DNA of 64,000 nt from SG8-4 sp964598225 (lineage in GTDB: Bacteria; Planctomycetota; Phycisphaerae; Sedimentisphaerales; Anaerobacaceae): NCBI GenBank assembly GCA_964598225.1, contig CAZRBG010000003.1, positions 1 to 64,000 on the forward strand. The letters are read 5' to 3'. Below the pieces are notes generated by a model that searched no databases, had not been told where the DNA came from, and saw nothing but the letters and a program-made list of their open reading frames with translations. Below are positions 51,381 to 60,326 of this stretch, one piece after another. Made by a program: the position numbers and the translations under genes. Position 1 is the stretch's first letter; every line of letters starts with the position of its first letter.

Positions 51381-52538
51381 ATGAAAACAATATATTTCGA
51401 CAACAACGCCACAACGAAAGTAGCCAAGGAAGTGTTTGAAGAGATCAAGCCGTTGTTCTGCGATCTGTACGGCAACCCTTCCAGCATGCACACCTTTGGC
51501 GGCCAGATTGGTCGCAGAATAGGCAAGGCCAGAGAGCAGGTCGCTGCTCTGCTTGGCTGCGATCCGAGCGAGATCGTATTCACCGGCTGCGGCACAGAGA
51601 GCGACAACACCGCGATCAACGGGACCCTGGCGGCCGCGCCGAATAAACGCAAGGTCATAACCTCGCGCGTCGAACATCCGGCGGTGCTGACGGTCTGCCG
51701 CGAGCTTGAAAATCAAGGTTACACCGTTGCCGAGATCGGCGTTGACAGCGAGGGCCGGCTCGACCTCGACGAGTTGGAGTGTGAGATTGACGACGACACG
51801 GCGCTGGTCACGATCATGTACGCCAACAATGAAACCGGCACAATTTTTCCCGTAGAAAAAATAGCCCGGATGGTTCACAGCAGGGGAGTGGTTTTCCATA
51901 CGGACGCGGTTCAGGCGGCGGGCAAAATCCCGCTGAACCTGAGAGACAGCGCAATCGACCTGCTGAGCCTGTCGGGCCACAAACTGCACGCGCCGAAGGG
52001 GGTCGGCATCCTTTATATCCGCAAGGGGACGCGACTTTCACCATACATGCTGGGCGGCCACCAGGAAGGGGGCAGAAGGGCCGGCACTGAGAATGTCCCC
52101 GGAATAATAGGTCTCGGCAAGGCCTGCGAACTTGCGGCGGCAAATCTCGAAGAAGAGAACAGCAGAGTAAAATACCTTCGCGACAAGCTCGAAACGGCCC
52201 TGCTGGAAAAGTGTCCCGACTGCCGTCTGAACGGCGATCCGGATAATCGCCTGCCGAATACTTGCAACGTCAGCTTCGAGTATATCGAGGGCGAGGCGAT
52301 CCTGCTGATGCTGGACAGATACGGCATCTGCGCCAGCAGCGGCTCGGCCTGCACCTCCGGCTCGCTCGAACCCAGCCACGTGCTCCGCGCGATGGGTGTG
52401 CCCTTCACCGCCGCTCACGGCTCGATAAGATTCAGCCTCAGCAGATACAACACCGAAGAGGAAGTCGATTTCACAATCGAAAAAATGCCCGCAATCATAA
52501 ACCACCTCCGCGAACTGTCGCCGTTCGTGGCGACGTAG
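51381..52538 (+). CDS. nifS: Cysteine desulfurase, NifS type
   Basis: A 385-residue PLP enzyme taking sulfur from cysteine for NifU. It starts MKTIYFDNNATTKVAKEV; AGGA lies 9 nt upstream. An earlier in-frame ATG at 51333 overlaps the nifU stop and adds 16 atypical residues. Motifs are EIVFTGCGTESDNTAINGTL, MYANNETGTIFPVE, FHTDAVQAAGKIPL, SLSGHKLHAPKGVGILY (PLP Lys) and CASSGSACTSGSLEPSHVL (catalytic Cys on the short loop of class I enzymes). It is the last gene of the cysE-nadA-metY-nifU-nifS group. Confidence 0.96.
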   Translation: MKTIYFDNNATTKVAKEVFEEIKPLFCDLYGNPSSMHTFGGQIGRRIGKAREQVAALLGCDPSEIVFTGCGTESDNTAINGTLAAAPNKRKVITSRVEHPAVLTVCRELENQGYTVAEIGVDSEGRLDLDELECEIDDDTALVTIMYANNETGTIFPVEKIARMVHSRGVVFHTDAVQAAGKIPLNLRDSAIDLLSLSGHKLHAPKGVGILYIRKGTRLSPYMLGGHQEGGRRAGTENVPGIIGLGKACELAAANLEEENSRVKYLRDKLETALLEKCPDCRLNGDPDNRLPNTCNVSFEYIEGEAILLMLDRYGICASSGSACTSGSLEPSHVLRAMGVPFTAAHGSIRFSLSRYNTEEEVDFTIEKMPAIINHLRELSPFVAT

Positions 52539-52544
52539 ATATTG

Positions 52545-52612
52545 TGCCTTGTCATTCCCGCGAAGTGCTTGCCCTGAGCGCAGCCGAACGGGCGGGAATC
52601 CAGTGTTGCTGA
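52545..52612. repeat. Dispersed repeat (GTCATTCCCGCG..GGCGGGAATCCAG)
   Basis: Inverted ends GTCATTCCCGC and GCGGGAATCCAG flank a CCCTGAGCGCAGCCGAACGG middle. It is related to copies near 8100-8210 and 11150-11180. Confidence 0.65.
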
Positions 52613-52637
52613 CATCGTGTTTCATGGAGAATAACCG

Positions 52638-53786
52638 ATGAACACGCACCGGCCTGATATTGTGAGAAGCTTTCTCGTCAGTATTGTTTGCATGAGCATA
52701 GCAACATCCTGTTCCGCCGCTCAGTTCGAGTGGAAGACTATTTCGCCGGAAAGTCAGGGATTCTCTGCTGAGAACATCAGCGGGCTCATCGAGTCGCTGG
52801 CTGCCAAGAACACCAAGGCTGTGCTTGTTATCACAAACGACAAAATTGTCTGTGAGTGGTACGCTAAGGGGCACGGCCCGGACAAGAGACACTACACGGC
52901 CTCGCTGGCCAAGGCCCTGGTTGGCGGGATGTCGTTGCTTGTCGCGATCAATGACGGTCTCATTGCGGCCGACGATCCGGTCTGCACGTACGTGCCGCAG
53001 TGGGAGAGCGATCCTGTCAAATCAAGAATAACGATCCGCCATCTGGCGACGCACTCGTCCGGCGTCGAGGACGCCGAGCAGGATGATATTCCGCACATGA
53101 AGCTGCCCGGCTGGAAGGGGGGCTTCTGGCGGAAGGACCCCGATCCCTTCACGCTGTCGCGCGACGAGGCCCCGATCATATTCACTCCCGGCACGAGGTA
53201 CGCCTACAGCAATCCCGGCATGGCGATGCTTTCTTACGCTGTAACTGCGAGCCTTAAGGGAACCGAGCACAAAGATGTCAGGACTCTTTTGCGAGAGCGA
53301 ATTATGAAGCCCATCGGAGTCAAAGACAGCGAGTGGTCGATAGGATACGGCAAGACTTACGACGTTGACGGCCTCAAGCTCGTCCCCAACTGGGGCGGCG
53401 GTTCCTACACCGCGCGAGCGATTGCACGTGTGGGCCGTCTTATGCTTAGAAAAGGCAACTGGCAGGGAAAACAACTGATCGACGAAAAATGGGTCGAGAC
53501 GGTAAGCCGCTACGCCGGGACGCCAAAGCCGGATCGGCCGCCGGGCAATCCGCAACCCGCCGCCGGCCTGGGCTGGTACACAAATTTCGACGGAGTATGG
53601 CCCAGAGTCCCTCGCGACGCCTTTGCCGGGGCAGGTGCGGGCAACCAGGTCCTGCTGGTCGTCCCCAGCCTCGATCTGATCGTCGTTCGCAACGGCGGCA
53701 ATCTATACGATCCGTCCAAAGGCCAAGGTTTCTGGGGCGGCATCGAAAAATACCTGTTCAATCCGGTGATCGAGGCCCGTTTGTAG
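52638..53786 (+). CDS. Exported serine beta-lactamase-fold hydrolase
   Basis: A 382-residue member of the class C beta-lactamase/penicillin-binding-protein-like serine hydrolases. The signal peptide ends near SIATSCSAAQ; the Cys at 25 could be a weak lipobox. Catalytic motifs are S89-L-A-K92 (HYTASLAKALVGG) and the Tyr of RYAYSNPGMAML (Y-S-N). A C-terminal segment, FAGAGAGNQVLLVVPSLDLI, stands where the third motif usually lies. The gene sits in a carbohydrate-hydrolase neighbourhood, so an esterase or peptidase acting on polysaccharide or cell wall is more likely than antibiotic resistance (inference). GGAGAATAACCG lies just upstream. Confidence 0.87.
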   Translation: MNTHRPDIVRSFLVSIVCMSIATSCSAAQFEWKTISPESQGFSAENISGLIESLAAKNTKAVLVITNDKIVCEWYAKGHGPDKRHYTASLAKALVGGMSLLVAINDGLIAADDPVCTYVPQWESDPVKSRITIRHLATHSSGVEDAEQDDIPHMKLPGWKGGFWRKDPDPFTLSRDEAPIIFTPGTRYAYSNPGMAMLSYAVTASLKGTEHKDVRTLLRERIMKPIGVKDSEWSIGYGKTYDVDGLKLVPNWGGGSYTARAIARVGRLMLRKGNWQGKQLIDEKWVETVSRYAGTPKPDRPPGNPQPAAGLGWYTNFDGVWPRVPRDAFAGAGAGNQVLLVVPSLDLIVVRNGGNLYDPSKGQGFWGGIEKYLFNPVIEARL

Positions 53787-53929
53787 TGTGCCCGTAAGGG
53801 CATAAGATTTATTATTGACTATTAGCTCGTGCTCGCCAGGCCCGCACTTTGTGCCGGCGGCTTGTTTCAGTATTCAGTAGTCAATATTCAATAGTCAATT
53901 GTTAAAACGCCTTACGGCGTCACTACGAA
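53787..53929. terminator. Convergent intergenic region with hairpins
   Basis: ACGCC-TTAC-GGCGT (53907-53920), followed on the minus strand by TTTT, is a likely terminator for the gene ending at 53930. TGCCC-GTAA-GGGCA near 53790 is a weaker hairpin for the plus-strand gene. ATTCAGTAGTCAATATTCAATAG-type direct repeats lie between. Confidence 0.55.
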
Positions 53930-55324
53930 CTACCTGGTAATCACCGCGAGCCAGTGTCCGTTGCCGGGAGCGTCGATTTTTACGATTTTGCCGCCGCTGA
54001 TCGATTCTTCGCCTTTCCACTTGCCCGTTCGGATGTCGATCCACCTTAGTGAATAGCTTCCGGGAGCCTTTCTTAGGTCGAGGCCGACTTCGCCGCGGTC
54101 GGTGAAATAAAGGGCGTAAGCCTTGCCGGGATTGCAGGCCAGGTACGCCTCGTCGCTTTCTCTATCGGTCAGCAGTCCGTTGGCCGCTTGGATATTCCAG
54201 GGTTTCATTACGGCCTCAAGCATGCGAGCGGCCTTGACTGAAGCGATGGAGAGCTTTGACAGGCCCAAGCCGGAACTGGGGCGGTGGAAGCGAGCCGACG
54301 CCGCTCCTCCGATCACGTGCCGCCACCAGCGTTCGATGCCGTCTCGCGTGTTGCCGTGCCTGCCGCCGTCGGCGCCGTAGGTCTTGACCGTGTTCAGCGG
54401 CCGGGGCTTTTTGGCGGTGTACGCGAGAGCCCACTGGAAATTGTCCCAATGTTCCTGGCCCTTCTTCTGGTTGTTCTGAGAAACGTCGCAAAACTCATAA
54501 TGATCCGGGTGATCGAAGGTTCTTTTGTGCCGGGCGGCTTTAAGGTCCCAATCGTCCCACATTTCAGTTACGTAGACCTTTCTGCCTTTTTCTTTTGCCG
54601 TGTCCAAAATGAGATCAGACCAATAGATCGCCCACTCTTCTTCGCCGGACGTTTCGTTATCCATGCAGTAAAGCACGTGATTGTGCTTGAGTGAGTATGA
54701 CAGCATCTTCTCTACGAACCGCTTCTGGTATTCCAGTACTGCTGTGATATTTCTTTGTTTCGGCGTAGTGAAAAAGAAAGGCTGCCTGTTCCTGCCCGGA
54801 TGGTCCGGGTATTTCGCCGCCAAAGTACTCTCTTTGCTTGTATAGTTTATGTTATTCTTCGGATTGTAAGGATGACCCGGCCAGTTGTCTCTCGAATAAT
54901 CGAAACGATCCCATACCTCGATCTGAACGATGATGTCTCTTTTGGCCGTTTCGGCAAGGAAACGTTCGAAGCGTTTCCAGTAGTCATCATTCCATTGACC
55001 GAGATCGTACTTTCCGTTCTCCAGCCGTTTGAAAGGGTAAAGCTCGAAGCCCTTGTCCCTGCGGTCGCTCATGGTGTTTCGGACGTAATTGGCGCCCACG
55101 GCTTTCATCGCGTCGAGGTGCCGCTCCAGTTTTGGCGAGGGCCACTGGAACAGATTATCATCGTCGCTGGCGCCCAACAGAAAGACCGGCTCGCCGTTAT
55201 ATTGCCAATATCGCGGATTCTCCGACCAGGGTCTTATGGCGTCGTCTTTAAGTTCCCGGCCAATACAAGAACAACTAGCTGCCAAAACGATAATCAGGGT
55301 TGAGATATGAGTGGTTCTTCGCAT
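53930..55324 (-). CDS. Exported putative glycoside hydrolase (DUF4038/GH5-like TIM barrel)
   Basis: A 464-residue exported protein; the signal is MRRTTHISTLIIVLAASCSC, with a possible lipobox Cys at 18-20. The barrel-like body begins RYWQYNGEPVFLLGASDDDNLF, a phrase typical of DUF4038-type hydrolases, then HLDAMKAVGANYVRNTMSDR. Later come DIIVQIEVWDRFDYSRDNW, HVLYCMDNETSGEEEWAIYW (candidate acid/base Glu) and KVYVTEMWDDWD (candidate nucleophile Glu). The C-terminal 90 residues, YALYFTDRGEVGLDLRKAPG and RWIDIRTGKWKGEESI, look like the collagen-binding-like beta domain that often ends these enzymes. The substrate is unknown. AAAGGAGG precedes the ATG. Confidence 0.75.
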   Translation of the reverse strand: MRRTTHISTLIIVLAASCSCIGRELKDDAIRPWSENPRYWQYNGEPVFLLGASDDDNLFQWPSPKLERHLDAMKAVGANYVRNTMSDRRDKGFELYPFKRLENGKYDLGQWNDDYWKRFERFLAETAKRDIIVQIEVWDRFDYSRDNWPGHPYNPKNNINYTSKESTLAAKYPDHPGRNRQPFFFTTPKQRNITAVLEYQKRFVEKMLSYSLKHNHVLYCMDNETSGEEEWAIYWSDLILDTAKEKGRKVYVTEMWDDWDLKAARHKRTFDHPDHYEFCDVSQNNQKKGQEHWDNFQWALAYTAKKPRPLNTVKTYGADGGRHGNTRDGIERWWRHVIGGAASARFHRPSSGLGLSKLSIASVKAARMLEAVMKPWNIQAANGLLTDRESDEAYLACNPGKAYALYFTDRGEVGLDLRKAPGSYSLRWIDIRTGKWKGEESISGGKIVKIDAPGNGHWLAVITR

Positions 55325-55437
55325 TTGATAACCTCCTTTTTATTCTTCCTTGTAGTTCAATAATTCGAGACCCGTAAAAATCCGGATTCTCTTTGCGATA
55401 AATCTGCATATTCTTTTCATTTGTGTAATCAATCGAG

Positions 55438-55443
55438 TATAAT
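55438..55443 (+). promoter_or_regulatory. -10 box of the mini H-X9-DG gene
   Basis: A perfect TATAAT, with TTTCAT 17 nt upstream as a weak -35. AAGGAG and the ATG at 55493 follow. Confidence 0.45.
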
Positions 55444-55492
55444 CAAAAAAGCGCCTGATTGAAATAGGAGGCACAAAAAAAGGAGATCGTCC

Positions 55493-55726
55493 ATGTCAAA
55501 CAAACGATGGGTCGATGCGCTGGCCACTTTCCACAGCAAATCGGCGACTTTTGGCTTTGCTGACGGCCACGCCGAAAAACACAAGTGGGTCCACATGGAA
55601 ACATGGAGAATCTCCATAGGAGACTTGCCGAAATCTACGCTCCAGCCGGCCCCAGGCATGAACGAGGACTGGATGTGGTGCTGGCGGCGTTTCCCGTATC
55701 TTCACGAAACAGAGAAACCTCGCTGA
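55493..55726 (+). CDS. Mini H-X9-DG protein (pseudopilin C-terminus without pilin helix)
   Basis: A 77-residue product: MSNKRWVDALATFHSKSATF then GFADGHAEKHKW. H14, nine residues, then D24-G25 make an exact H-X9-DG motif, the C-terminal hallmark of Planctomycete pseudopilins. The N-terminal GFTLIELL leader and helix are absent and are not found in any upstream frame. A perfect -10 box and AAAGGAG before the ATG suggest it is expressed rather than a random remnant. Either it is a truncated relic of a pseudopilin gene or a genuine stand-alone domain. Its function is unknown. Confidence 0.5.
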   Translation: MSNKRWVDALATFHSKSATFGFADGHAEKHKWVHMETWRISIGDLPKSTLQPAPGMNEDWMWCWRRFPYLHETEKPR

Positions 55727-55846
55727 ATCCTGATGTACGTTATGTGATTTGGGACAAGGCCTTGACTATCCTGCCAAAGCTGTTAGATACTGTTTTCAAT
55801 TGATAAAAATTGAGACATGAGAACCGAAAGTTGGGTGGACCTACAA

Positions 55847-58396
55847 ATGAGACGCGATATGGAAATCATCTGCACGGCGGCAACCTTCATTTTTTTGTCA
55901 GTTTCAATGGCATGGGCTTTTCCAAGGCCGTTCGACGGGCAAAACTTCAAAGGCAGAATTGCTTTCAGCTCCGACGGAAACTACAACGACGAAGACGATT
56001 GGGGGGCTTTTCCGGTCGCCGCGGCAATACTCGATGCATTCGGCGTGACGGACAAGCTGGTCCACGTTGACTACTGCAACATACTTGCCGAAAATGATCC
56101 GCGGTTCCACAAAGAGATGGCCGAAAGTGTTCTCGGCTCTGTGGAAAGGTACAATATTCCCCGCTCGATCCTGTTCGATTGCCAGAAGGATCTGGATGGA
56201 GCCATCGAGAGCATAATGAACGCCATAAACGCTTCCTCGGAGGACGATCCGCTGTACTATGTATTGGCCGGACCGATGGAAGTGCCGTATCTCGGCATAG
56301 AAAAATCCGATCCTGCCAAGCGAAAGTACGTCTACTGCATTTCCCACAGTCGCTGGAACGACGGTTACACCAGCAGCGATCGCTCGCTGCACAACCATAA
56401 CAAGCGGGACGTTATACCTTCCGGCATCAACTGGATACAGGTCAAGGACGGCAATCGGAATCTCGCTCACTCCGGCGGTCCCGGTAAAAAGTCCACACCC
56501 CACCAGTGGCGCTTATACCATTGGCTGAGAGATTCCCGCGATCCGAGGCTCAGATGGATATTCTCTCGATTGGAGGCGGAGCTTCGAGCCGATATATCCG
56601 ATGCCACTATGACGTATTTCCTTCTTACCGGCGACGAAGACGCCGATCTGGCCAAATTGAAAAGCCTGCTCGACGACAAAAATATCCCGGCGCCGATGGA
56701 TCCGAGAGACCAGGTGAGGATCGAGGCGGAGAACTTCCTCGCCCTGAATAACTTCAAAGTGGATAGCCGAAAAGATCGAGAGGCATCTCACAGACTCAGC
56801 GTCAGGCTCGCCGAGAGAGGACGCGGAAGCATAATCACGCCATTCAATCAACCATACACTGCCGAGAGCGATCGCTATGATATTGACGTTCGATATTTCA
56901 ATGCGAAAGAGGGGCAATGCCGCCTGGTGCTGGTCGTCAACGGCATTGTCCGGGACGAGGCCTGGTTTGCGTCGCAGAATAACGATAAGTGGGCGACAAA
57001 GACGTTTCCGGACGTGGCCGTCAACAGCGGCGACGAAATCAAAGTAGTCGCCAGAAGCAGACGCACCGGCTACACCAAGCTGGATTACGTGCAGCTCAAT
57101 CGCAGAGTTTCATCCTCAGCAGAAGCTCTCGATGATCCGAACGCTCTGCCCGGCCAAATCATCGTAGCCGGTACAAATCCCGGCTACCTGAAGTATAAGG
57201 GGGGCGGGCCTGCCTTCCTGTGCGGTCCGGACAACCCGGAAACCTTCCTTTTCCTGGGCGGTCTCAATCCGGATGGAACGCGATCAAACGGTCAGCAGCA
57301 ACTCATTATCGACCGGCTCACCGAATCCGGCGCTAACGCTTTCCACTTTCAGATGTTTAGGATGCGCCGCTGCAACATCAAAGACGAAGGAGACGATCAG
57401 CACTGTCCGTTCGTCAACTTCGATCCGAACACCGCCTCTGACGGACTCAATGATGCCGTACTCGATCAATGGGACGGCTGGATCGGCCAGTTAGAAAAAG
57501 CCGGGGTTGTCATCCACCTTGAGTTCTACAACGACGCCACGGACGTCGAGATGATGGGCTGGAAGCTGGATGAGAACGGCAATCTGCACCCCGATGAGAA
57601 GGCATTCTTCGAGGGGATCGTCAAGCGATTCAAGCATCACAAGAACATCATCTGGGGCATCGAGGAGAGCGTGAACAAGCTCCCGAGAGTCCGTACGCCG
57701 CACTTTATGAAGCTCAGCGAACTGATTGCGCGGGTGGACAATCACAATCATCCCATCGTTCACAGCTTCGTTACTCCCGATACTTCCGAGGGGGATGTTC
57801 ACACCGACGGTGTTATGAGCGAAGAATATATCGACGATCCGCATATCAGCGTGGTGACGTGGCTGCACGTGCTGCCTCACGGAGACGATTACGAGGCACA
57901 GCACCGGGCCTATCTGAAGTACGCTCGAAAGGACAGCGACCGATTCGTGGTGATGAAAAACGAGACGGAGCACTTCCCACGGACCGAACCTCAGAGCCGG
58001 ATATACCAGTGGTCGTGCGCTATGACCGGCATTCACGCTCTGGAAGCCGGACACAACGTGACTAAAACACATTGGCTGCTTAAGGCAGACGGTCTGATCG
58101 CCAAATTCATGGAACAGACAGATTTTCATAAGATGAAATCCCGGAACGATCTGGCTGCCGGTTCGACCAGCTGGGTGCTCGCAAATCCGGGCAATTCGTA
58201 CATTGCTTATACTTACGATTATTCCGGTCCGATGGGCGTCAGAGATATGACACCAGCTAAGTACGATCTAATGTGGTTCGATCCCGTTGACGGAGATACG
58301 GTGACACAGAAGGACGTCTCAGTCTCATCCGGAGACGCTACCTGGACGAAACCGGATACAATAGGGACCGAAGTCGCGCTGTATATCAGCAGGTAG
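55847..58396 (+). CDS. Exported fusion: nucleoside-hydrolase-like domain + CBM-like domain + glycoside hydrolase barrel
   Basis: An 849-residue exported protein starting MRRDMEIICTAATFIFLSVS; upstream ATG at 55817 and a later one at 55859 are alternatives. Residues about 30-270 resemble inosine-uridine nucleoside hydrolase/DUF1593 folds (GRIAFSSDGNYNDEDDWGAF, YYVLAGPMEVPYLGIEKS, YVYCISHSRWNDGYT). Residues about 285-420 are a CBM6/35-like sandwich (VRIEAENFLALNNFKVDSRK, KLDYVQLNRR). Residues about 440-760 form a TIM-barrel hydrolase (FLCGPDNPETFLFLGGLNPD, GVVIHLEFYNDATDVEM, HKNIIWGIEESVNKLP). A beta domain (AKYDLMWFDPVDGDTV) ends it. It is likely an extracellular glycan-active enzyme (inference). 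Confidence 0.72.
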   Translation: MRRDMEIICTAATFIFLSVSMAWAFPRPFDGQNFKGRIAFSSDGNYNDEDDWGAFPVAAAILDAFGVTDKLVHVDYCNILAENDPRFHKEMAESVLGSVERYNIPRSILFDCQKDLDGAIESIMNAINASSEDDPLYYVLAGPMEVPYLGIEKSDPAKRKYVYCISHSRWNDGYTSSDRSLHNHNKRDVIPSGINWIQVKDGNRNLAHSGGPGKKSTPHQWRLYHWLRDSRDPRLRWIFSRLEAELRADISDATMTYFLLTGDEDADLAKLKSLLDDKNIPAPMDPRDQVRIEAENFLALNNFKVDSRKDREASHRLSVRLAERGRGSIITPFNQPYTAESDRYDIDVRYFNAKEGQCRLVLVVNGIVRDEAWFASQNNDKWATKTFPDVAVNSGDEIKVVARSRRTGYTKLDYVQLNRRVSSSAEALDDPNALPGQIIVAGTNPGYLKYKGGGPAFLCGPDNPETFLFLGGLNPDGTRSNGQQQLIIDRLTESGANAFHFQMFRMRRCNIKDEGDDQHCPFVNFDPNTASDGLNDAVLDQWDGWIGQLEKAGVVIHLEFYNDATDVEMMGWKLDENGNLHPDEKAFFEGIVKRFKHHKNIIWGIEESVNKLPRVRTPHFMKLSELIARVDNHNHPIVHSFVTPDTSEGDVHTDGVMSEEYIDDPHISVVTWLHVLPHGDDYEAQHRAYLKYARKDSDRFVVMKNETEHFPRTEPQSRIYQWSCAMTGIHALEAGHNVTKTHWLLKADGLIAKFMEQTDFHKMKSRNDLAAGSTSWVLANPGNSYIAYTYDYSGPMGVRDMTPAKYDLMWFDPVDGDTVTQKDVSVSSGDATWTKPDTIGTEVALYISR

Positions 58397-58435
58397 GGTG
58401 GGCTTCAGCTCACCAATCAATTTCGGGAGAGTAAA

Positions 58436-59389
58436 ATGAACTCTATGGCACATCAGATTGATAGAAGAGAATTCCTGTCTCGTCTCTCGAACGCCGCTGC
58501 GGGCTCGGCCTTGGCGCTCGGTACGACTCGCCGGTCGAGGGGCACATCACAAGAGCCTCTAATGCCGATGATACGACTCGGCAAACACAAAGTCAGCAGA
58601 TTGATCGCCGGCTCGAATCCCATCAGCGGCTACTCTTATATGGGCCCGATTATGGACAGGCACATGAGACAGTACTTTACGGATAATCGGATTATCGAAT
58701 TCCTCAGCCGTTGCGAGCGCGAGGGCATTAATACCCATCAGGGCACTCGTCCGGAGAGAATGGCGCCGATCCTGCGAACGTTGCGGCAGCGCGGATCGAA
58801 GATAAACTTTATCTGCCTTCACGCCGGCGGAGAGGGGCGCATGTCTCCCGACAAGGTTGTCAAAGAGACTCAGCCGATCGCTGTCGTTCATCATGGCGGT
58901 GTTACCGACAGACTGTTCCGCCAGGGCAAGAGCGGCGAGGTTCATGACTTTGTAAAGCGCGTCAAGGACGCCGGCGTGCTCGCGGGTGTCTCGGCCCACA
59001 ACCCCGACTGCATCAAGCGGATCGCCGACGAGGGCTGGCAGGTCGATCTGTTCATGACGTGCTTCTATTACCTTACCAGAACAAAAGAGGAACTGGATAA
59101 GATGCCGCCGGTGGTCACGCCTCAGATCGGCTACTCGTTTTTCGCACCCGATCCGCTTTCGATGACCGAGATGGCCCGACAGGTCGACCAGCCCTGTCTG
59201 GGCTTTAAGATTCTTGCCGCGGGCCGCATGTGCGACAAGGCTCATAAGGTCGAGAAAGCTTTCAAGTTCGCATTCGAGAACCTGAAAGCTACTGACGGCG
59301 TGATAGTCGGTATGTACCCCCGCTTCGACGATCAGATCGGGCAGAACGCCGGATACACGCGAAAGTTCGCCGCTCGACGAGACACTTGA
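58436..59389 (+). CDS. Tat-exported aldo/keto-reductase-like protein
   Basis: A 317-residue protein with a twin-arginine signal, QIDRREFLSRLSNAAAGSAL. The body resembles the AKR barrel family found beside Planctomycete glycan genes: MIRLGKHKVSRLIAGSNPIS, FLSRCEREGINTHQGTRPE, KINFICLHAGGEG, GVLAGVSAHNPDCIKRIADE, VTPQIGYSFFAPDPLSMTEM and GFKILAAGRMCDKAHKV. The classical AKR catalytic tetrad is not obvious, so the reaction is uncertain. GGGAGAG precedes the ATG. It lies 40 nt after the three-domain hydrolase, probably one transcript. Confidence 0.78.
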   Translation: MNSMAHQIDRREFLSRLSNAAAGSALALGTTRRSRGTSQEPLMPMIRLGKHKVSRLIAGSNPISGYSYMGPIMDRHMRQYFTDNRIIEFLSRCEREGINTHQGTRPERMAPILRTLRQRGSKINFICLHAGGEGRMSPDKVVKETQPIAVVHHGGVTDRLFRQGKSGEVHDFVKRVKDAGVLAGVSAHNPDCIKRIADEGWQVDLFMTCFYYLTRTKEELDKMPPVVTPQIGYSFFAPDPLSMTEMARQVDQPCLGFKILAAGRMCDKAHKVEKAFKFAFENLKATDGVIVGMYPRFDDQIGQNAGYTRKFAARRDT

Positions 59390-59570
59390 GAAGGAAAGGC
59401 AACATAATAAGGCTCAAAGCATTACTCGCTGACTGGGAAAAAGAAGTCCGGCCTGTTCGTTGAATGATTGCTTTTATGGCCAAAAATTCAATTTAGAGCT
59501 TGTGTCAGAATCAGAAATGGTATTTAATAGCCGAAAACCGAATATTGTACTTTTATTGAGGTGAACAGAC

Positions 59571-60197
59571 ATGGCAGATTTGAAGGCACTGGCTGATGCA
59601 GTGATAAAAGGAGACCAGACCAACGCGGTGGAGATCACGAAGGCGGCACTCGACGAGGGCATGCCGGCCAAGAGCGTTCTCGACGACGGACTGATTGCAG
59701 GCATGGAAGTGATTGGCGCTCGATTCAAGAAGAACGAGGTTTACATCCCCGAAGTCCTTATCTCGGCGCGGGCGATGAAAATGGCGATGGAATTTCTCGA
59801 GCCCGAGCTTGTCAAGGCGGGCGTCGAGCCGATAGGCAAGTTTTTGATAGGCACCGTCCAGGGCGATCTGCATGATATCGGCAAGAACCTGGTGGCCATG
59901 ATGCTCAAAGGGGCCGGTTTCGAGGTCATCGATCTCGGTGTGGACGTCGACCCCGAGAAATTTGTCGATCAGGTCAAGTCCTCTAATGTCAACGTGGTCG
60001 GCATGAGCGCGCTGTTGACGACCACGATGCCCGGAATGGAGAAAACCCTCAAGGCTATCAAAGACGCCGACGTGCAGATCAAGGTCATAATCGGCGGCGC
60101 GCCCGTTACGCAGGATTATGCCGACAGAATCGGCGCCGACGGTTACGCCGCGGATGCCGCTTCGGCTGTCGATGTTGCCAAAAGTCTCGTTGCATAG
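59571..60197 (+). CDS. Corrinoid-binding methyltransferase protein (MtaC/MtbC type), orphan
   Basis: A 208-residue cobalamin-binding protein that carries a methyl group between a substrate methyltransferase and an acceptor. The helical cap (1-85; AVEITKAALDEGMPAKSVLD, MKMAMEFLEPEL) is followed by the B12 Rossmann domain. That domain has the signature D99-L-H101-D-I-G104, where H101 is the cobalt ligand, then GMSALLTTTMPGM and IIGGAPVTQDYADRIGADGY. GAGGTGAA precedes the ATG. No substrate methyltransferase, MtxA-like or MetH-like partner is adjacent, so substrate and pathway (methoxylated aromatics, methylamines, methanol) cannot be told. A strong terminator follows. Confidence 0.92.
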   Translation: MADLKALADAVIKGDQTNAVEITKAALDEGMPAKSVLDDGLIAGMEVIGARFKKNEVYIPEVLISARAMKMAMEFLEPELVKAGVEPIGKFLIGTVQGDLHDIGKNLVAMMLKGAGFEVIDLGVDVDPEKFVDQVKSSNVNVVGMSALLTTTMPGMEKTLKAIKDADVQIKVIIGGAPVTQDYADRIGADGYAADAASAVDVAKSLVA

Positions 60198-60287
60198 GCC
60201 CGGGAGCCTGTCTCTCTTTCAGGTATAAAAGGGCAGCCAGCTTTTCAAACGACAGAAAGCAGACAGTCCCATAATAAAACCTCAAAG

Positions 60288-60313
60288 CAGCCGTTCACGC
60301 GGCTGTTTTTTTT
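60288..60313 (+). terminator. Rho-independent terminator of the corrinoid gene
   Basis: A CAGCCG/CGGCTG stem with loop TTCACG, followed by eight T. Confidence 0.92.
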
Positions 60314-60326
60314 GCGCCGGATTATT

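Noticed and set aside
52638..53786. Antibiotic-resistance beta-lactamase
   Set aside because: Only the general fold motifs (SxxK, YSN) are present, and the neighbours are carbohydrate hydrolases; a resistance role is not supported.
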